The translations under genes and the position numbers were made by a program. Source: Saprospiraceae bacterium (GTDB lineage Bacteria; Bacteroidota; Bacteroidia; Chitinophagales; Saprospiraceae). Taken from it: a stretch of DNA of 64,000 nucleotides. Under the pieces are notes generated by a model that saw only the letters and a program-made list of their open reading frames with translations, made no database searches and was not told the origin of the DNA. Location of the stretch: positions 31,867 through 95,866 of the forward strand of contig JALHRR010000016.1 in assembly GCA_022841345.1 (NCBI GenBank), written 5' to 3'. Positions 24,616 to 32,950 of this stretch are shown in pieces. Numbering within the stretch: the first letter of the stretch is position 1; each line of letters opens with the position of its first letter.

Positions 24616-27006
24616 ATGATGAAGGATTTGAAAATTATAAAATTTGTTGTTGGGATTTTGTTAATTGCGGGTTCTGCAATGGCTCAACCTATGAGCGGTT
24701 ACAGCTATGAAGTGATGATAGAAACTGCCGACAAATCTCTTGATTCCAATGATTATTACAATGCATTGGATTGGTTTGAGCAAGCATACAAAGAACAAAG
24801 GACGGATGAGATTGCCTATACTATCGCACATCTTCACTTCATGCTGCGTGATTATAACAGAGCTGAAACCTGGTTCACAAGATTGGCGAAAGGTAAGAAA
24901 TCAAGCGTTGAATTTCCTGAAGCAGTCTTTTATCAGGCCAGATCTTTAAAATACACCGGAAAATATAAGGAAGCATCTGATGCGTATCAAAGTTTTATCA
25001 ATAGCACTGATATTGATTCTCTTAAGAAAATCGCAAGATTAGAAGTTGAAGGGATCTATAAAATGGCTGACTATAAGCCTTTTAAACCTGTTGAGGCAAA
25101 GCCTGTTGTGACTGTCAATAAAAAGGAATCAGATGGCGGACCAGTTTTGTACAACCGCAATGAATTGTATTACTCTTCGACAGGTACAGATTCGCTTTTA
25201 GTAGTAGATGAGGAATTGGATTATGAAGCTAAAATTTATAAATCTACCTTATCAGAATCAGATGGCTGGAGTGCCGGAGAACCACTTGGAATTCATATAA
25301 ACAGAATAGGTTACCATACTGCAAATCCTACTTTTTCCAAGAATTTGCAGCACATGTATTTTACCAGATCCATCATGCTGGGTAATGTAATTATTGAAAG
25401 TAAGATTTATATCTCCCGAAAAGAAGGCGCTGATTGGGGGCCTGCCGAAGAAGTGCTGGGGGGTGTCAATGGCGATTTCCTGAGCAGACATCCGGCAACT
25501 GGCGAGCTTTATGGTAGAGAAGTGTTGTTTTTTTCCAGCAATAAAGCGGGTGGTGAAGGAGGATACGATCTTTATTTTGCAACCATTCTGGGTGATGGAC
25601 AGGTGGCAGAACCTGTGAATCTGGGAAAAGGAATCAATACATTTCTGGACGATATGACACCATTTTACAGAGATGGCAATTTATATTTCGCTTCAGACGG
25701 ACATCCTGGATTTGGCGGGCTTGATTTGTTCTATACAACCTGGAATGGCGCGGAATGGTCTGCTGTGAAAAATATGGGTCAGGGATTTAACACCTCCCTG
25801 GATGATTTTCAATTGTTTTTGGATGAGAGCGGCGAAAACGGATTCCTGGTATCTAATCGTGAAGGATCAAAATTTCTGAAAAGCAAAACTTGTTGTGATG
25901 ATATTTTCTCTATTTCACCTGCAAGAATCCAGGTCAATTTACTTGCAACTATCGGTGAAAAGAGAGGTGGATTGAAAGGTGGAAGTGTAAAATTGTATGA
26001 AATGCAGGGAGAAACTCCTGTAGAGGTCGCTTCCATCAGAAACATGGAAAGCAATAACTTTGATGTTTCACTATCCCCTGACAAATCTTATATTATCGTT
26101 GCAGAACATCCGAGATACGATGCCGATACTTTGAAAATCAATACTGTGGGAGTCACAACTCCCACTACATACGAAAAGAAGTTTGTGCTGAATCCAAAGG
26201 AAATCCAGCCTGAAATAGAAATCATCACATTGAATGAGCCTATCAGGATGAGTAAAATCTACTACGACCTTAATGATGATAAAATCCTCAAAGCTGCAGA
26301 GGAGGATTTGAATGACTTGTTTGCTCTTATGAGCAAATATCCTGAGATGAAGATCGAATTGTCTGCTCATACAGATGCACAGGGTAGTGATGAATACAAC
26401 ATGAAATTGTCCCAAAGAAGAGCGGAGTCAGCCAAAAGATATCTTGTCAATAAAGGAATTCCTGAGGCGAAAATTGTCGCAGTGGGATTTGGGGAAACTC
26501 AAATTTTGAACCAATGCGTAAATGGTATGAAATGCTCAGATGATGATCATCAGTACAATCGTCGTACCGAGTTTAAGATTATTGAAGGACCAACTCAGGT
26601 CGAAGTTAAAAAGGAAGTAATCAAGTCTGCAGAACAAGTTCGCCAGGAACAACTCCAGAAAGAGAAGCAAGAAAGACTGAAAGCTAGCCAAAAGCCCATG
26701 ATCGTTTTTGATAATCCAAATCAAAACCTTGGAAGAGTCAGAAAAGGTGATAAAAAGGCTATGATATTTACATTCAGAAATACCGGAAATGCAGATCTGT
26801 TGATCGAAATGGCTTCAGGATGTGAATGTTCTACTATCGAATGGCCTACTAAGCCAATCAAAGCAGGGCAGAAAGGAGAAATCAAAGTTTTGTATGATAG
26901 TAAGGATGATTCCGGACCTGTTGAAAAAACAATTGATGTGATCACCAACACCAACCCACCCAATTCTACAGTGAAATATAAGGTGAATGTGATCGAAAAG
27001 AAATAA
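24616..27006 (+). CDS. OmpA-family protein with TPR, PD40 repeats and a C-terminal DUF1573 domain
   Basis: The 796-residue protein has a signal peptide (IIKFVVGILLIAGSAMAQ), a TPR-like helical region (about 30-160: YNALDWFEQAYKEQ, YKEASDAYQSFI), PD40/WD40-like beta-propeller blades (about 180-430: YYSSTGTDSLLV, FFSSNKAGGEGGYDLYFA, LYFASDGHPGFGGLDLFYT), a linker beta domain, an OmpA peptidoglycan-binding domain (about 540-660: ELSAHTDAQGSDEYNMKLSQ with RRAESAKRYL) and, after a charged coiled stretch, a DUF1573/ASPM-like domain (about 700-796: FDNPNQNLGRVRKGDK, GCECSTIEWP). It probably links the PorP outer-membrane protein to peptidoglycan. The DUF1573 tail is unusual. Confidence 0.9.
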   Translation: MMKDLKIIKFVVGILLIAGSAMAQPMSGYSYEVMIETADKSLDSNDYYNALDWFEQAYKEQRTDEIAYTIAHLHFMLRDYNRAETWFTRLAKGKKSSVEFPEAVFYQARSLKYTGKYKEASDAYQSFINSTDIDSLKKIARLEVEGIYKMADYKPFKPVEAKPVVTVNKKESDGGPVLYNRNELYYSSTGTDSLLVVDEELDYEAKIYKSTLSESDGWSAGEPLGIHINRIGYHTANPTFSKNLQHMYFTRSIMLGNVIIESKIYISRKEGADWGPAEEVLGGVNGDFLSRHPATGELYGREVLFFSSNKAGGEGGYDLYFATILGDGQVAEPVNLGKGINTFLDDMTPFYRDGNLYFASDGHPGFGGLDLFYTTWNGAEWSAVKNMGQGFNTSLDDFQLFLDESGENGFLVSNREGSKFLKSKTCCDDIFSISPARIQVNLLATIGEKRGGLKGGSVKLYEMQGETPVEVASIRNMESNNFDVSLSPDKSYIIVAEHPRYDADTLKINTVGVTTPTTYEKKFVLNPKEIQPEIEIITLNEPIRMSKIYYDLNDDKILKAAEEDLNDLFALMSKYPEMKIELSAHTDAQGSDEYNMKLSQRRAESAKRYLVNKGIPEAKIVAVGFGETQILNQCVNGMKCSDDDHQYNRRTEFKIIEGPTQVEVKKEVIKSAEQVRQEQLQKEKQERLKASQKPMIVFDNPNQNLGRVRKGDKKAMIFTFRNTGNADLLIEMASGCECSTIEWPTKPIKAGQKGEIKVLYDSKDDSGPVEKTIDVITNTNPPNSTVKYKVNVIEKK

Positions 27007-27012
27007 ACCATG

Positions 27013-27038
27013 AAAGGCACCTGCGGGTGCCTTTTTAT
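27013..27038 (+). terminator. Terminator after the OmpA-family gene
   Basis: AAAGGCACC and GGGTGCCTTT form a GC-rich hairpin with a three-to-four-base loop and a following T run. It ends the PorP-OmpA transcript just before the pnuC start. Confidence 0.85.
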
Positions 27039-27047
27039 TTTCAACTC

Positions 27048-27638
27048 ATGACTCTATTCGAAGAAATTTCATTGCTGGAGGGGTTTGCATTCATAACCAG
27101 TTTATTATATACCTGGCTGGCAGCAAAAGAAAATATCTGGTGTTGGTTGTTTGGTGGTTTAGGAGCGGGAGCTACCTTAATTCTTTGCTTACAGGGCTTG
27201 CTTTATTCCGAGGTGATTCTGCAGATATATTATATTGTAATGGCAGTATATGGATGGCTCCGGTGGAGTAAGTCAGATAAAGATCTTAAGAAACCGGTTC
27301 TCAGAATGAGCTATGCATTGCATTTCAAAATTTTGATATTGGGTGGAATTGGACTCTTTGCATTGGGAGCGTTCTGGAAATTATGGGGAGCTGCGCTTCC
27401 CTATCTGGATGCCACAACTACTTCTTTTTCCATTCTGGCTACATGGCTGATCGCCAGGAAATATTTAGAGAATTGGATCTATTTCATTGTCATTGACGCT
27501 ATCAGTATTTATCTCTATTCGAGCAGAGGATTATTATTATTGTCTTTCCTGTTTGTTCTATATACTTTTCTGGCTGCATATGGATACTTTCAGTGGAAGC
27601 TTATCTGGAAAAAGCAGGAACTTAAATTAGTCAATTAA
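27048..27638 (+). CDS. pnuC: PnuC-type nicotinamide riboside transporter
   Basis: I start at the ATG at 27048, directly after the terminator hairpin; the upstream ATG lies in the hairpin. The 196-residue protein has seven hydrophobic segments and the PnuC pattern: SLLYTWLAAKENIWCWLFGG near the start, LQIYYIVMAVYGWLRW in the middle and a C-terminal part with ARKYLENWIYFIVIDAISIYLY. PnuC facilitates uptake of nicotinamide riboside across the inner membrane for NAD synthesis. No NadR-like kinase lies beside it. No riboswitch is visible in the short leader. Confidence 0.9.
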   Translation: MTLFEEISLLEGFAFITSLLYTWLAAKENIWCWLFGGLGAGATLILCLQGLLYSEVILQIYYIVMAVYGWLRWSKSDKDLKKPVLRMSYALHFKILILGGIGLFALGAFWKLWGAALPYLDATTTSFSILATWLIARKYLENWIYFIVIDAISIYLYSSRGLLLLSFLFVLYTFLAAYGYFQWKLIWKKQELKLVN

Positions 27639-27752
27639 TTAAGACCGAAGTTTGCAAATTTAAATAGCCTTACTTTTCCAGACATTCTACTTTGAATCTG
27701 AGCTTCTAAAGACATCATTCTTTCCTTTTAATGTTGAAATCAAGAGGTGTTT

Positions 27753-28748
27753 TCAGGGCCAAATCATGCATTGAATCGAGATATTAATACCTGCTGCCAA
27801 TCCTAATATCACAATTTTGTCACCTGACTTTAATTTCTTTTGCTGCATAGCCTTATGTATAGCAAGAGGAATGGATGCAGATGCAGTATTGCCATACTTT
27901 GAAAATGTATTTTCACATTGTGATGCTGGAATGTTAAATATCTGGCTTATGGTTTTTAATGCATCCAGAGAAACCTGATGTGTAAAAACATGGCTGATAT
28001 CGCTAACGCTCCATTGACAAGTATCCAGTGCAGATCGAATGAGATCCGGAGCCACTGCCAGAAATGCCTCTTTCAAATGGAGTGTTTTACCACTAAAATA
28101 GGTTCTTTCCACATCTCTCGGGAAGGCTGAGCCTCCACAACCCATCTGACATAGATTCCAGAAGGAGCCATTGGTGAATATTTTTTCATAAACTATCCCA
28201 TTATTTTTTGAGCCGGAAGTAATCCAGGCAGCAACAGCTGCATCTCCAAAACTCAGGGCTGAAAAATTGTCCCGTAATTGACTGGTATCTTCCGGATCAA
28301 ATCTTATAGAGTTGCTCAATTTTTCAGAGGAAATGATGAGAATGTTCTTATAAGTACCACTTTGAACAAAAGAATTGGCGACATGAAGTGCATTCACAAA
28401 GCTATTGCAGGCATTCTTAATATCAAAGGAGGGGCAATTCAATCCTGCCTTATGTTGGACTATGCTCGAAGTAGCAGGTTCCACCATATCAGAACTAGTA
28501 GATGCGAATATCATCAAATCAACTTCAAGGCCAGGATTGCGATGCAATAATTTCATAGCAGCCTTCGCTGCCATATCAGATACTTGTTCAGATTCTTCAG
28601 CATAATATCTGGTCTCAATCCCTAACAATCTTTCCAGCATTCCTTCATGCAACCAATTGGTAGTTTTATTGATCCGTGACACTACCGCTTCATTTGTCCA
28701 AAGTGCAGCGGGTATATAAGTGGCTATATCTTTTATAGTGGCACCCAT
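27753..28748 (-). CDS. Ketoacyl-ACP synthase III-like thiolase-fold enzyme
   Basis: The 331-residue protein has the KAS III fold and catalytic triad: DIKNACNSFVNAL (nucleophilic cysteine), VFTHQVSLDAL (histidine) and KYGNTASASIPLAI (asparagine). The opening ATIKDIATYIPAALWTNEA and GIETRYYAEESEQVSDMAAK match the 3-oxoacyl-ACP synthase III family. It differs from FabH in the acyl-pocket region (WNLCQMGCGGSAF), so it is probably a specialised synthase that condenses or transfers other acyl groups, like OleA- or DarB-type enzymes, and not the fatty-acid initiation enzyme. A 24-codon open frame and a -7 box lie just upstream. Confidence 0.85.
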   Translation of the reverse strand: MGATIKDIATYIPAALWTNEAVVSRINKTTNWLHEGMLERLLGIETRYYAEESEQVSDMAAKAAMKLLHRNPGLEVDLMIFASTSSDMVEPATSSIVQHKAGLNCPSFDIKNACNSFVNALHVANSFVQSGTYKNILIISSEKLSNSIRFDPEDTSQLRDNFSALSFGDAAVAAWITSGSKNNGIVYEKIFTNGSFWNLCQMGCGGSAFPRDVERTYFSGKTLHLKEAFLAVAPDLIRSALDTCQWSVSDISHVFTHQVSLDALKTISQIFNIPASQCENTFSKYGNTASASIPLAIHKAMQQKKLKSGDKIVILGLAAGINISIQCMIWP

Positions 28749-28751
28749 AAC

Positions 28752-28826
28752 TTATGTATTATGCTTTAAAAACTCTTTGCTGCTGTATTGGCCAACAAAG
28801 TCGAAAGTGGCTATTTCTTTTTCCAT
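28752..28826 (-). CDS. Possible 24-residue leader peptide before the KAS III-like gene
   Basis: An ATG-initiated frame of 24 codons and a TAA stop begins MEKEIATFDFVGQ and ends three bases before the ATG of the KAS III-like gene, so termination and re-initiation could be coupled. It sits just downstream of a -7-like box at 28849-28856. There is no codon run of a single amino acid, so classical attenuation is not obvious. It may be a short real peptide, a leader, or chance. Confidence 0.35.
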   Translation of the reverse strand: MEKEIATFDFVGQYSSKEFLKHNT

Positions 28827-28848
28827 AATTTGCATATAATTTTTGCTG

Positions 28849-28856
28849 CAAAATTA
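28849..28856 (-). promoter_or_regulatory. Bacteroidota -7 box for the KAS III-like gene
   Basis: On the minus strand the sequence reads TAATTTTG, matching TAnnTTTG. Transcription would begin a few bases on, just upstream of the 24-codon frame. Confidence 0.5.
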
Positions 28857-28931
28857 TGGCTGCCCCATCTGATGCCTGAAGCGATTATTGCAAATATTAC
28901 ATATATTTTTCTCTAATATATGGTATTCGAT

Positions 28932-30146
28932 TCAGCTTAAGGAAGGATTGATTTTGTCCAGAGCCTGTTGAATATCTTTTAATAAGTCGTTCGTATCTTC
29001 TACCCCGATTGACATTCTCAGCAATCCATCAGTGACTCCTTCTTTGATGCGGTCTTCTTCAGCAATATTTAGATGGGAAGAAGTGGCAGGGTGCATGATG
29101 AGTGTATCTACATCACCCAGAGTAGGTGCTTGTGTTGCCAGCCGGATGTTTTTGAGGAAACTTTTAACTGCAGGTAAGTTACGTGTTAGTTCGAAACTCA
29201 ACATTCCGCCAAACCCTCTTGGCATTTGCACAGATGCAATGTCATGACCCTTATTGGATTTCAATCCGGGGTAGTAAACATTGCCGACTTCCGGATGGCT
29301 TTCCAGTAAAGCAGCAACTGCCAGAGCATTGGAAGAATGCCTGTCCATGCGAAGTGCGAGCGTTTTTAATCCATTATATAACAGCCATGCATCAAATGGA
29401 TTACAGGTTGCACCAATCAGTTTGAGCTGCGTCCATACTGTTGTCTGCATCCATTCAGTATGTCTGCTCACAATAGCTCCGGCAATGCTGTTTCCATGGC
29501 CATTCAGATACTTGGTGGTTGAGTGAATAATATGATCTACACCATACAAGAACGGTTGCTGAAGATAGGGGGTGGGAAATGTGTTGTCAACCACTGTCTG
29601 AACATTGAACGTCTGTGCAATCCTAGCAATAGCGCCAATATCTACAATATCCAGTGTAGGATTGGAAGGAGTTTCCAAATATATGGCCTTGATACCCTTA
29701 TCATTTTTCAAAGCTTGTTCTACAGCTTCCAAGTTACTCAAATCCATACTCAGAATATGAATACCATTTGGAGCCAGAGATTTTTGAAATAATTCTGTTG
29801 TGCCGCCATACAGCTTTTTCTGAGCGAGTAAAGTATCTCCCGGTTTCAGCAAGGATTGCATTACAATATAAATAGCACTCATACCGGAGCTGGTTAAAAA
29901 TGCAGATGCTTCCACTCCTGTTCCCAAAGTTTCCAACTGTGCTATCTTGTCTGCCACGGTTTGGATAGTGGGATTATTGTACCGGCTATAAACATGTCCG
30001 GGTTCCTTTTTGGTAAATATGGAAATTCCATGGTCCAGATCATCAAACATAAAGGAAGAACTGGCGAAAATAGGCAGTACGTGTGCTTTATTGGTTGTGA
30101 AATCTTTGAATCCATGAAGACATGTTGTTGAGAACCCCTGGGACAT
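28932..30146 (-). CDS. PLP-dependent Cys/Met metabolism enzyme, methionine gamma-lyase-like
   Basis: The 404-residue protein is a fold-type I PLP enzyme of the cystathionine/methionine lyase family. Seen motifs are SRYNNPTIQTVADKIAQLE near residue 54, FLTSSGMSAIYIVMQSLL (phosphate-binding), YLETPSNPTLDIVDI, VVDNTFPTPYLQQP (aspartate to the pyridine ring) and HSTTKYLNGHGNSIAG (PLP lysine). The C-terminal half has GGMLSFEL and the glycine-rich end. Gamma-lyase (methanethiol release) and cystathionine gamma-lyase or synthase cannot be separated by reading alone; I favour methionine gamma-lyase from the overall length and motifs. It stands alone, divergent from the next gene. Confidence 0.85.
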   Translation of the reverse strand: MSQGFSTTCLHGFKDFTTNKAHVLPIFASSSFMFDDLDHGISIFTKKEPGHVYSRYNNPTIQTVADKIAQLETLGTGVEASAFLTSSGMSAIYIVMQSLLKPGDTLLAQKKLYGGTTELFQKSLAPNGIHILSMDLSNLEAVEQALKNDKGIKAIYLETPSNPTLDIVDIGAIARIAQTFNVQTVVDNTFPTPYLQQPFLYGVDHIIHSTTKYLNGHGNSIAGAIVSRHTEWMQTTVWTQLKLIGATCNPFDAWLLYNGLKTLALRMDRHSSNALAVAALLESHPEVGNVYYPGLKSNKGHDIASVQMPRGFGGMLSFELTRNLPAVKSFLKNIRLATQAPTLGDVDTLIMHPATSSHLNIAEEDRIKEGVTDGLLRMSIGVEDTNDLLKDIQQALDKINPSLS

Positions 30147-30221
30147 AATTTTAAGATTTTGTTAAGCAAGAATACAGTTTTATTCAACAAGCATTCTGCT
30201 AATAAGATGTATTTTTATCCT

Positions 30222-31040
30222 ATGAATAAAAATTTATTGATCCTTTCAGTTTTGATGTTTATTTGTTTGAGCCATTCAAGTTTAGCTCAGGATACAATTA
30301 TTGTCAATGAAGATCCAGAGTTGATAGATGATGATTCACTTTATTATGAAGAAGATTCTCTTTACTATGAGGATGAATACTATGAAGAAGAACCAGCCCC
30401 AAAAAAGAATACCGGATATATCGGAATGTTTAAACTAGGCCTTCAATTTTCATTTCCAACAGGATCGTATCGCAAGCGAACGGTAAGAAGTGGGGGAGGA
30501 ATCGATATGGGATATATAGGAAGTACAAAGAATAGGAATTTTTTTGTTGGAGGCGGATTTGCTTATCACTTTTATGATTCATTCAATACTCAGTATATGG
30601 AAAATGACCGGGAAGGATTCCTTGTTGAATTTGATGAATGGGTATATAATCAACAATTTAGTCTTTATGGCGAAGGACGTTATATGCCTGATATTTCTAA
30701 AGTTTTTCAGCCTTTTATTTCTGCACAGGTGGGATTTCGATACAGATATTCACAGGTTACTGTGGAGAATCTGACCCGTGATAATCAGGAAGATAGTTTT
30801 GTCCATAAAAGCACCTGGGTCATGCAATATGGAGCAGGATTGGGTTGCATAATCCGAATAAAAAATTTGATGTTTGAAATTAGTGGAAATTATATTGAAA
30901 CTCAGGCCGGAACCCATCTGTTGAGATTACCGGACTGGCGTACAGTGGATGCAACTTATTCAACCGATTTATATAAAGCTTACAGAGAACCTGTTCAGGA
31001 GATTATTTTTCATGTAGGAATGATTTTTTTGATTGATTAA
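30222..31040 (+). CDS. Outer-membrane beta-barrel protein of unknown function
   Basis: I start at the ATG at 30222, which gives a clean signal peptide (LLILSVLMFICLSHSSLAQ). The mature N-terminus is a very acidic linker (EDPELIDDDSLYYEEDSLYY) with several tyrosines, followed by a barrel of short amphipathic strands (FKLGLQFSFPTGSYRKR, FFVGGGFAYHFYDSF, FISAQVGFRYRYSQV, MQYGAGLGCIIRI) and ends FHVGMIFLID. The pattern resembles the PorT/OmpW-type eight-stranded barrels. The acidic repeat and barrel are visible; any binding role is unknown. It is divergent from the lyase gene. Confidence 0.65.
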   Translation: MNKNLLILSVLMFICLSHSSLAQDTIIVNEDPELIDDDSLYYEEDSLYYEDEYYEEEPAPKKNTGYIGMFKLGLQFSFPTGSYRKRTVRSGGGIDMGYIGSTKNRNFFVGGGFAYHFYDSFNTQYMENDREGFLVEFDEWVYNQQFSLYGEGRYMPDISKVFQPFISAQVGFRYRYSQVTVENLTRDNQEDSFVHKSTWVMQYGAGLGCIIRIKNLMFEISGNYIETQAGTHLLRLPDWRTVDATYSTDLYKAYREPVQEIIFHVGMIFLID

Positions 31041-31299
31041 TATTCTATAGGTCGAATCCCGAATCATAGCCTAATCACCTCAACAAATCACCCTCACAAC
31101 TCTCATTCTCAACACGGCTTTCAGCTAAATGCTAAAGGTCAAGAGCTAAAAGCTGCGGCTCCAGCACCCCGATAAAACTCTTAACCGATTAACCGATTCC
31201 CCGCATAAACGGCTGCTAAAATGACTGTTTCGTGGGCTGTTCAAAGCATCATTTCATCCATTCGAAAATGCGTCCATTCAACTTCCGGTAGAATAATGC

Positions 31300-31307
31300 T
31301 ATTTTTG
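31300..31307 (+). promoter_or_regulatory. -7 box for the rluD transcript
   Basis: TATTTTTG matches the Bacteroidota -7 consensus TAnnTTTG. It lies four bases before the ATG of rluD, so the message would be leaderless or nearly so if this box is used. Confidence 0.5.
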
Positions 31308-31311
31308 CGGC

Positions 31312-32430
31312 ATGAATACTGAAGAAAATCAATTTGAAGAGTTACAGCTGGAATCGGATGATCTCTATATTCATCAAACTATTGTAGTCGATCCCAAGCA
31401 GGAGCCTCTAAGAATCGACAAGTTTTTGATGGATAGGATGCAACGTGTATCCCGAAATAAAGTACAGGAAGCGCTGCGTCAGGGAGCAATTCTTGTCAAT
31501 AATGGTCCAGTAAAACCCAACCATAAAGTAAAAGGGGGTCAGGTAATCACACTGGTGCTTCCGAGCCCTCCAAGAGAAGACAGCCTTATACTCGCAGAAA
31601 ATATTCCACTGGATATCAAGTATGAAGATGACCATTTGTTGGTCATCAATAAACCGGCAGGTCTTGTAGTCCATCCTGGTGTAGGAAACAGGACAGGCAC
31701 TTTGGTGAATGCACTGGCATGGCATCTGTCTGCAGATAAAGAAGCGCTGGAGAAAGATCCTTATGTAGAATCTCCGGGACTTGTCCATAGGATTGACAAA
31801 AATACTTCAGGTATTATGGTCGTTCCGAAAACAGATCTTGCAGCCACTCATCTTGCCAATCAATTTTTCCACCATACCATAGACAGAGCATATATGGCTC
31901 TGGTGTGGGGAGAACCGAGTCCTCATCAGGGTACCATCGAAGGCAATCTGGGAAGGCATCCCAAAAACAGGTTGCTGATGACTGTATTCCCGGAAGGCGA
32001 GGAAGGTAAGGAGGCAATCACCCATTATGAGGTTGTGGAGCCCATGTATTATGTCAGTTTGGTAAGATGTACACTGGAAACAGGCCGGACGCACCAGATT
32101 AGGGTTCATTTGAAGTACAAAGGTCATACCTTGTTTTCCGACGAGAGATATGGTGGCAGCGAGATATTGAAAGGTACTGTATTTACAAAGTACAAGCAAT
32201 TCGTACAAAATTGTTTCAAAATCATCCCACGTCAGGCACTTCACGCTTTTTCATTAGGATTTGAGCATCCGGCCACCGGCGAAAGAGTATATTTTGAACA
32301 GCCTTTACCGGAAGATTTTGAAGCTGTATTAGCAAAATGGAGAGCCTACCTTTCCAGTAGAAAAGAAAAATTAGAAGACGATGACGAAGTACAACAAACC
32401 CTCGCTGATCTGGACGGAAGGCTGGATTGA
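31312..32430 (+). CDS. rluD: RluD-type 23S rRNA pseudouridine synthase
   Basis: The 372-residue protein has an N-terminal S4 RNA-binding domain (about residues 24-95: RIDKFLMDRMQRVSRNKVQ, GAILVNNGPVKPNHKVK) and the RluA-type catalytic domain: HRIDKNTSGIMVVPKT with the catalytic aspartate, ETGRTHQIRVHLKY, and the terminal region. RluD-type enzymes isomerise uridines in helix 69 of 23S rRNA. The start at 31312 is just after a -7 box. The gene is longer than E. coli RluD (326) because of a polar C-terminal extension. Its last 50 bases overlap the next gene. Confidence 0.9.
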   Translation: MNTEENQFEELQLESDDLYIHQTIVVDPKQEPLRIDKFLMDRMQRVSRNKVQEALRQGAILVNNGPVKPNHKVKGGQVITLVLPSPPREDSLILAENIPLDIKYEDDHLLVINKPAGLVVHPGVGNRTGTLVNALAWHLSADKEALEKDPYVESPGLVHRIDKNTSGIMVVPKTDLAATHLANQFFHHTIDRAYMALVWGEPSPHQGTIEGNLGRHPKNRLLMTVFPEGEEGKEAITHYEVVEPMYYVSLVRCTLETGRTHQIRVHLKYKGHTLFSDERYGGSEILKGTVFTKYKQFVQNCFKIIPRQALHAFSLGFEHPATGERVYFEQPLPEDFEAVLAKWRAYLSSRKEKLEDDDEVQQTLADLDGRLD

Positions 32431-32944
32431 AAAAATAGTAGTGGGCCTTGGACTTTGTCCATTCGCAGCGATACCATTAAAAAAGAATCAAATACGATTG
32501 GTCTCATTTTCAGGCGATGACCTGGTAAGTCTGTTGGAATTACTCAAGGCAGAATGCAATTACCTTCTTGTTGCAGATACTGATAAAACAGAGACAACGC
32601 TGATCGTTATTGAAGACACACTCAACTCATTTGAAGAATATTTGAATTTTGTAACTATTGCTGAAAGTCTGATGGATCAGATTCATCTGGAAGGTATTCT
32701 CCAGTTGGCAACTTTTCATCCGGATTACAGGTTTGGTGATAGCGCAGGAGAGAATGATCCGGCGGATTATACCAACAGATCTCCTTTCCCCATGTTGCAT
32801 TTGTTAAGAGAAGAATCTGTCAGTAATGCAGTTGATTCTTACCCGGATATTGATGAAGTTCCTCAGCGTAATATCCTCAGAATGCAACAATTGGGAACTG
32901 TGAGAATTAAACAGATGCTGGAAGACATAAAAAAATCAGTGTAA
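32381..32944 (+). CDS. DUF1415 protein
   Basis: The 187-residue protein matches DUF1415: WTEGWIEKIVVGLGLCPFA at the start with the conserved LCPFA, then EDTLNSFEEYLNFVTIAESLM, and the block LQLATFHPDYRFGDSAGEND with PADYTNRSPFPMLHLLRE. The family is cytosolic and its function is unknown; the conserved Cys, His, Asp and Asn suggest an enzyme. Its start lies 50 bases inside rluD in another frame. The next ATG would remove the conserved N-terminal motif, so I keep the overlapping start. It is coupled to rluD and to the LuxC-like gene downstream. Confidence 0.8.
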   Translation: MTKYNKPSLIWTEGWIEKIVVGLGLCPFAAIPLKKNQIRLVSFSGDDLVSLLELLKAECNYLLVADTDKTETTLIVIEDTLNSFEEYLNFVTIAESLMDQIHLEGILQLATFHPDYRFGDSAGENDPADYTNRSPFPMLHLLREESVSNAVDSYPDIDEVPQRNILRMQQLGTVRIKQMLEDIKKSV

Positions 32945-32950
32945 GAAAAT

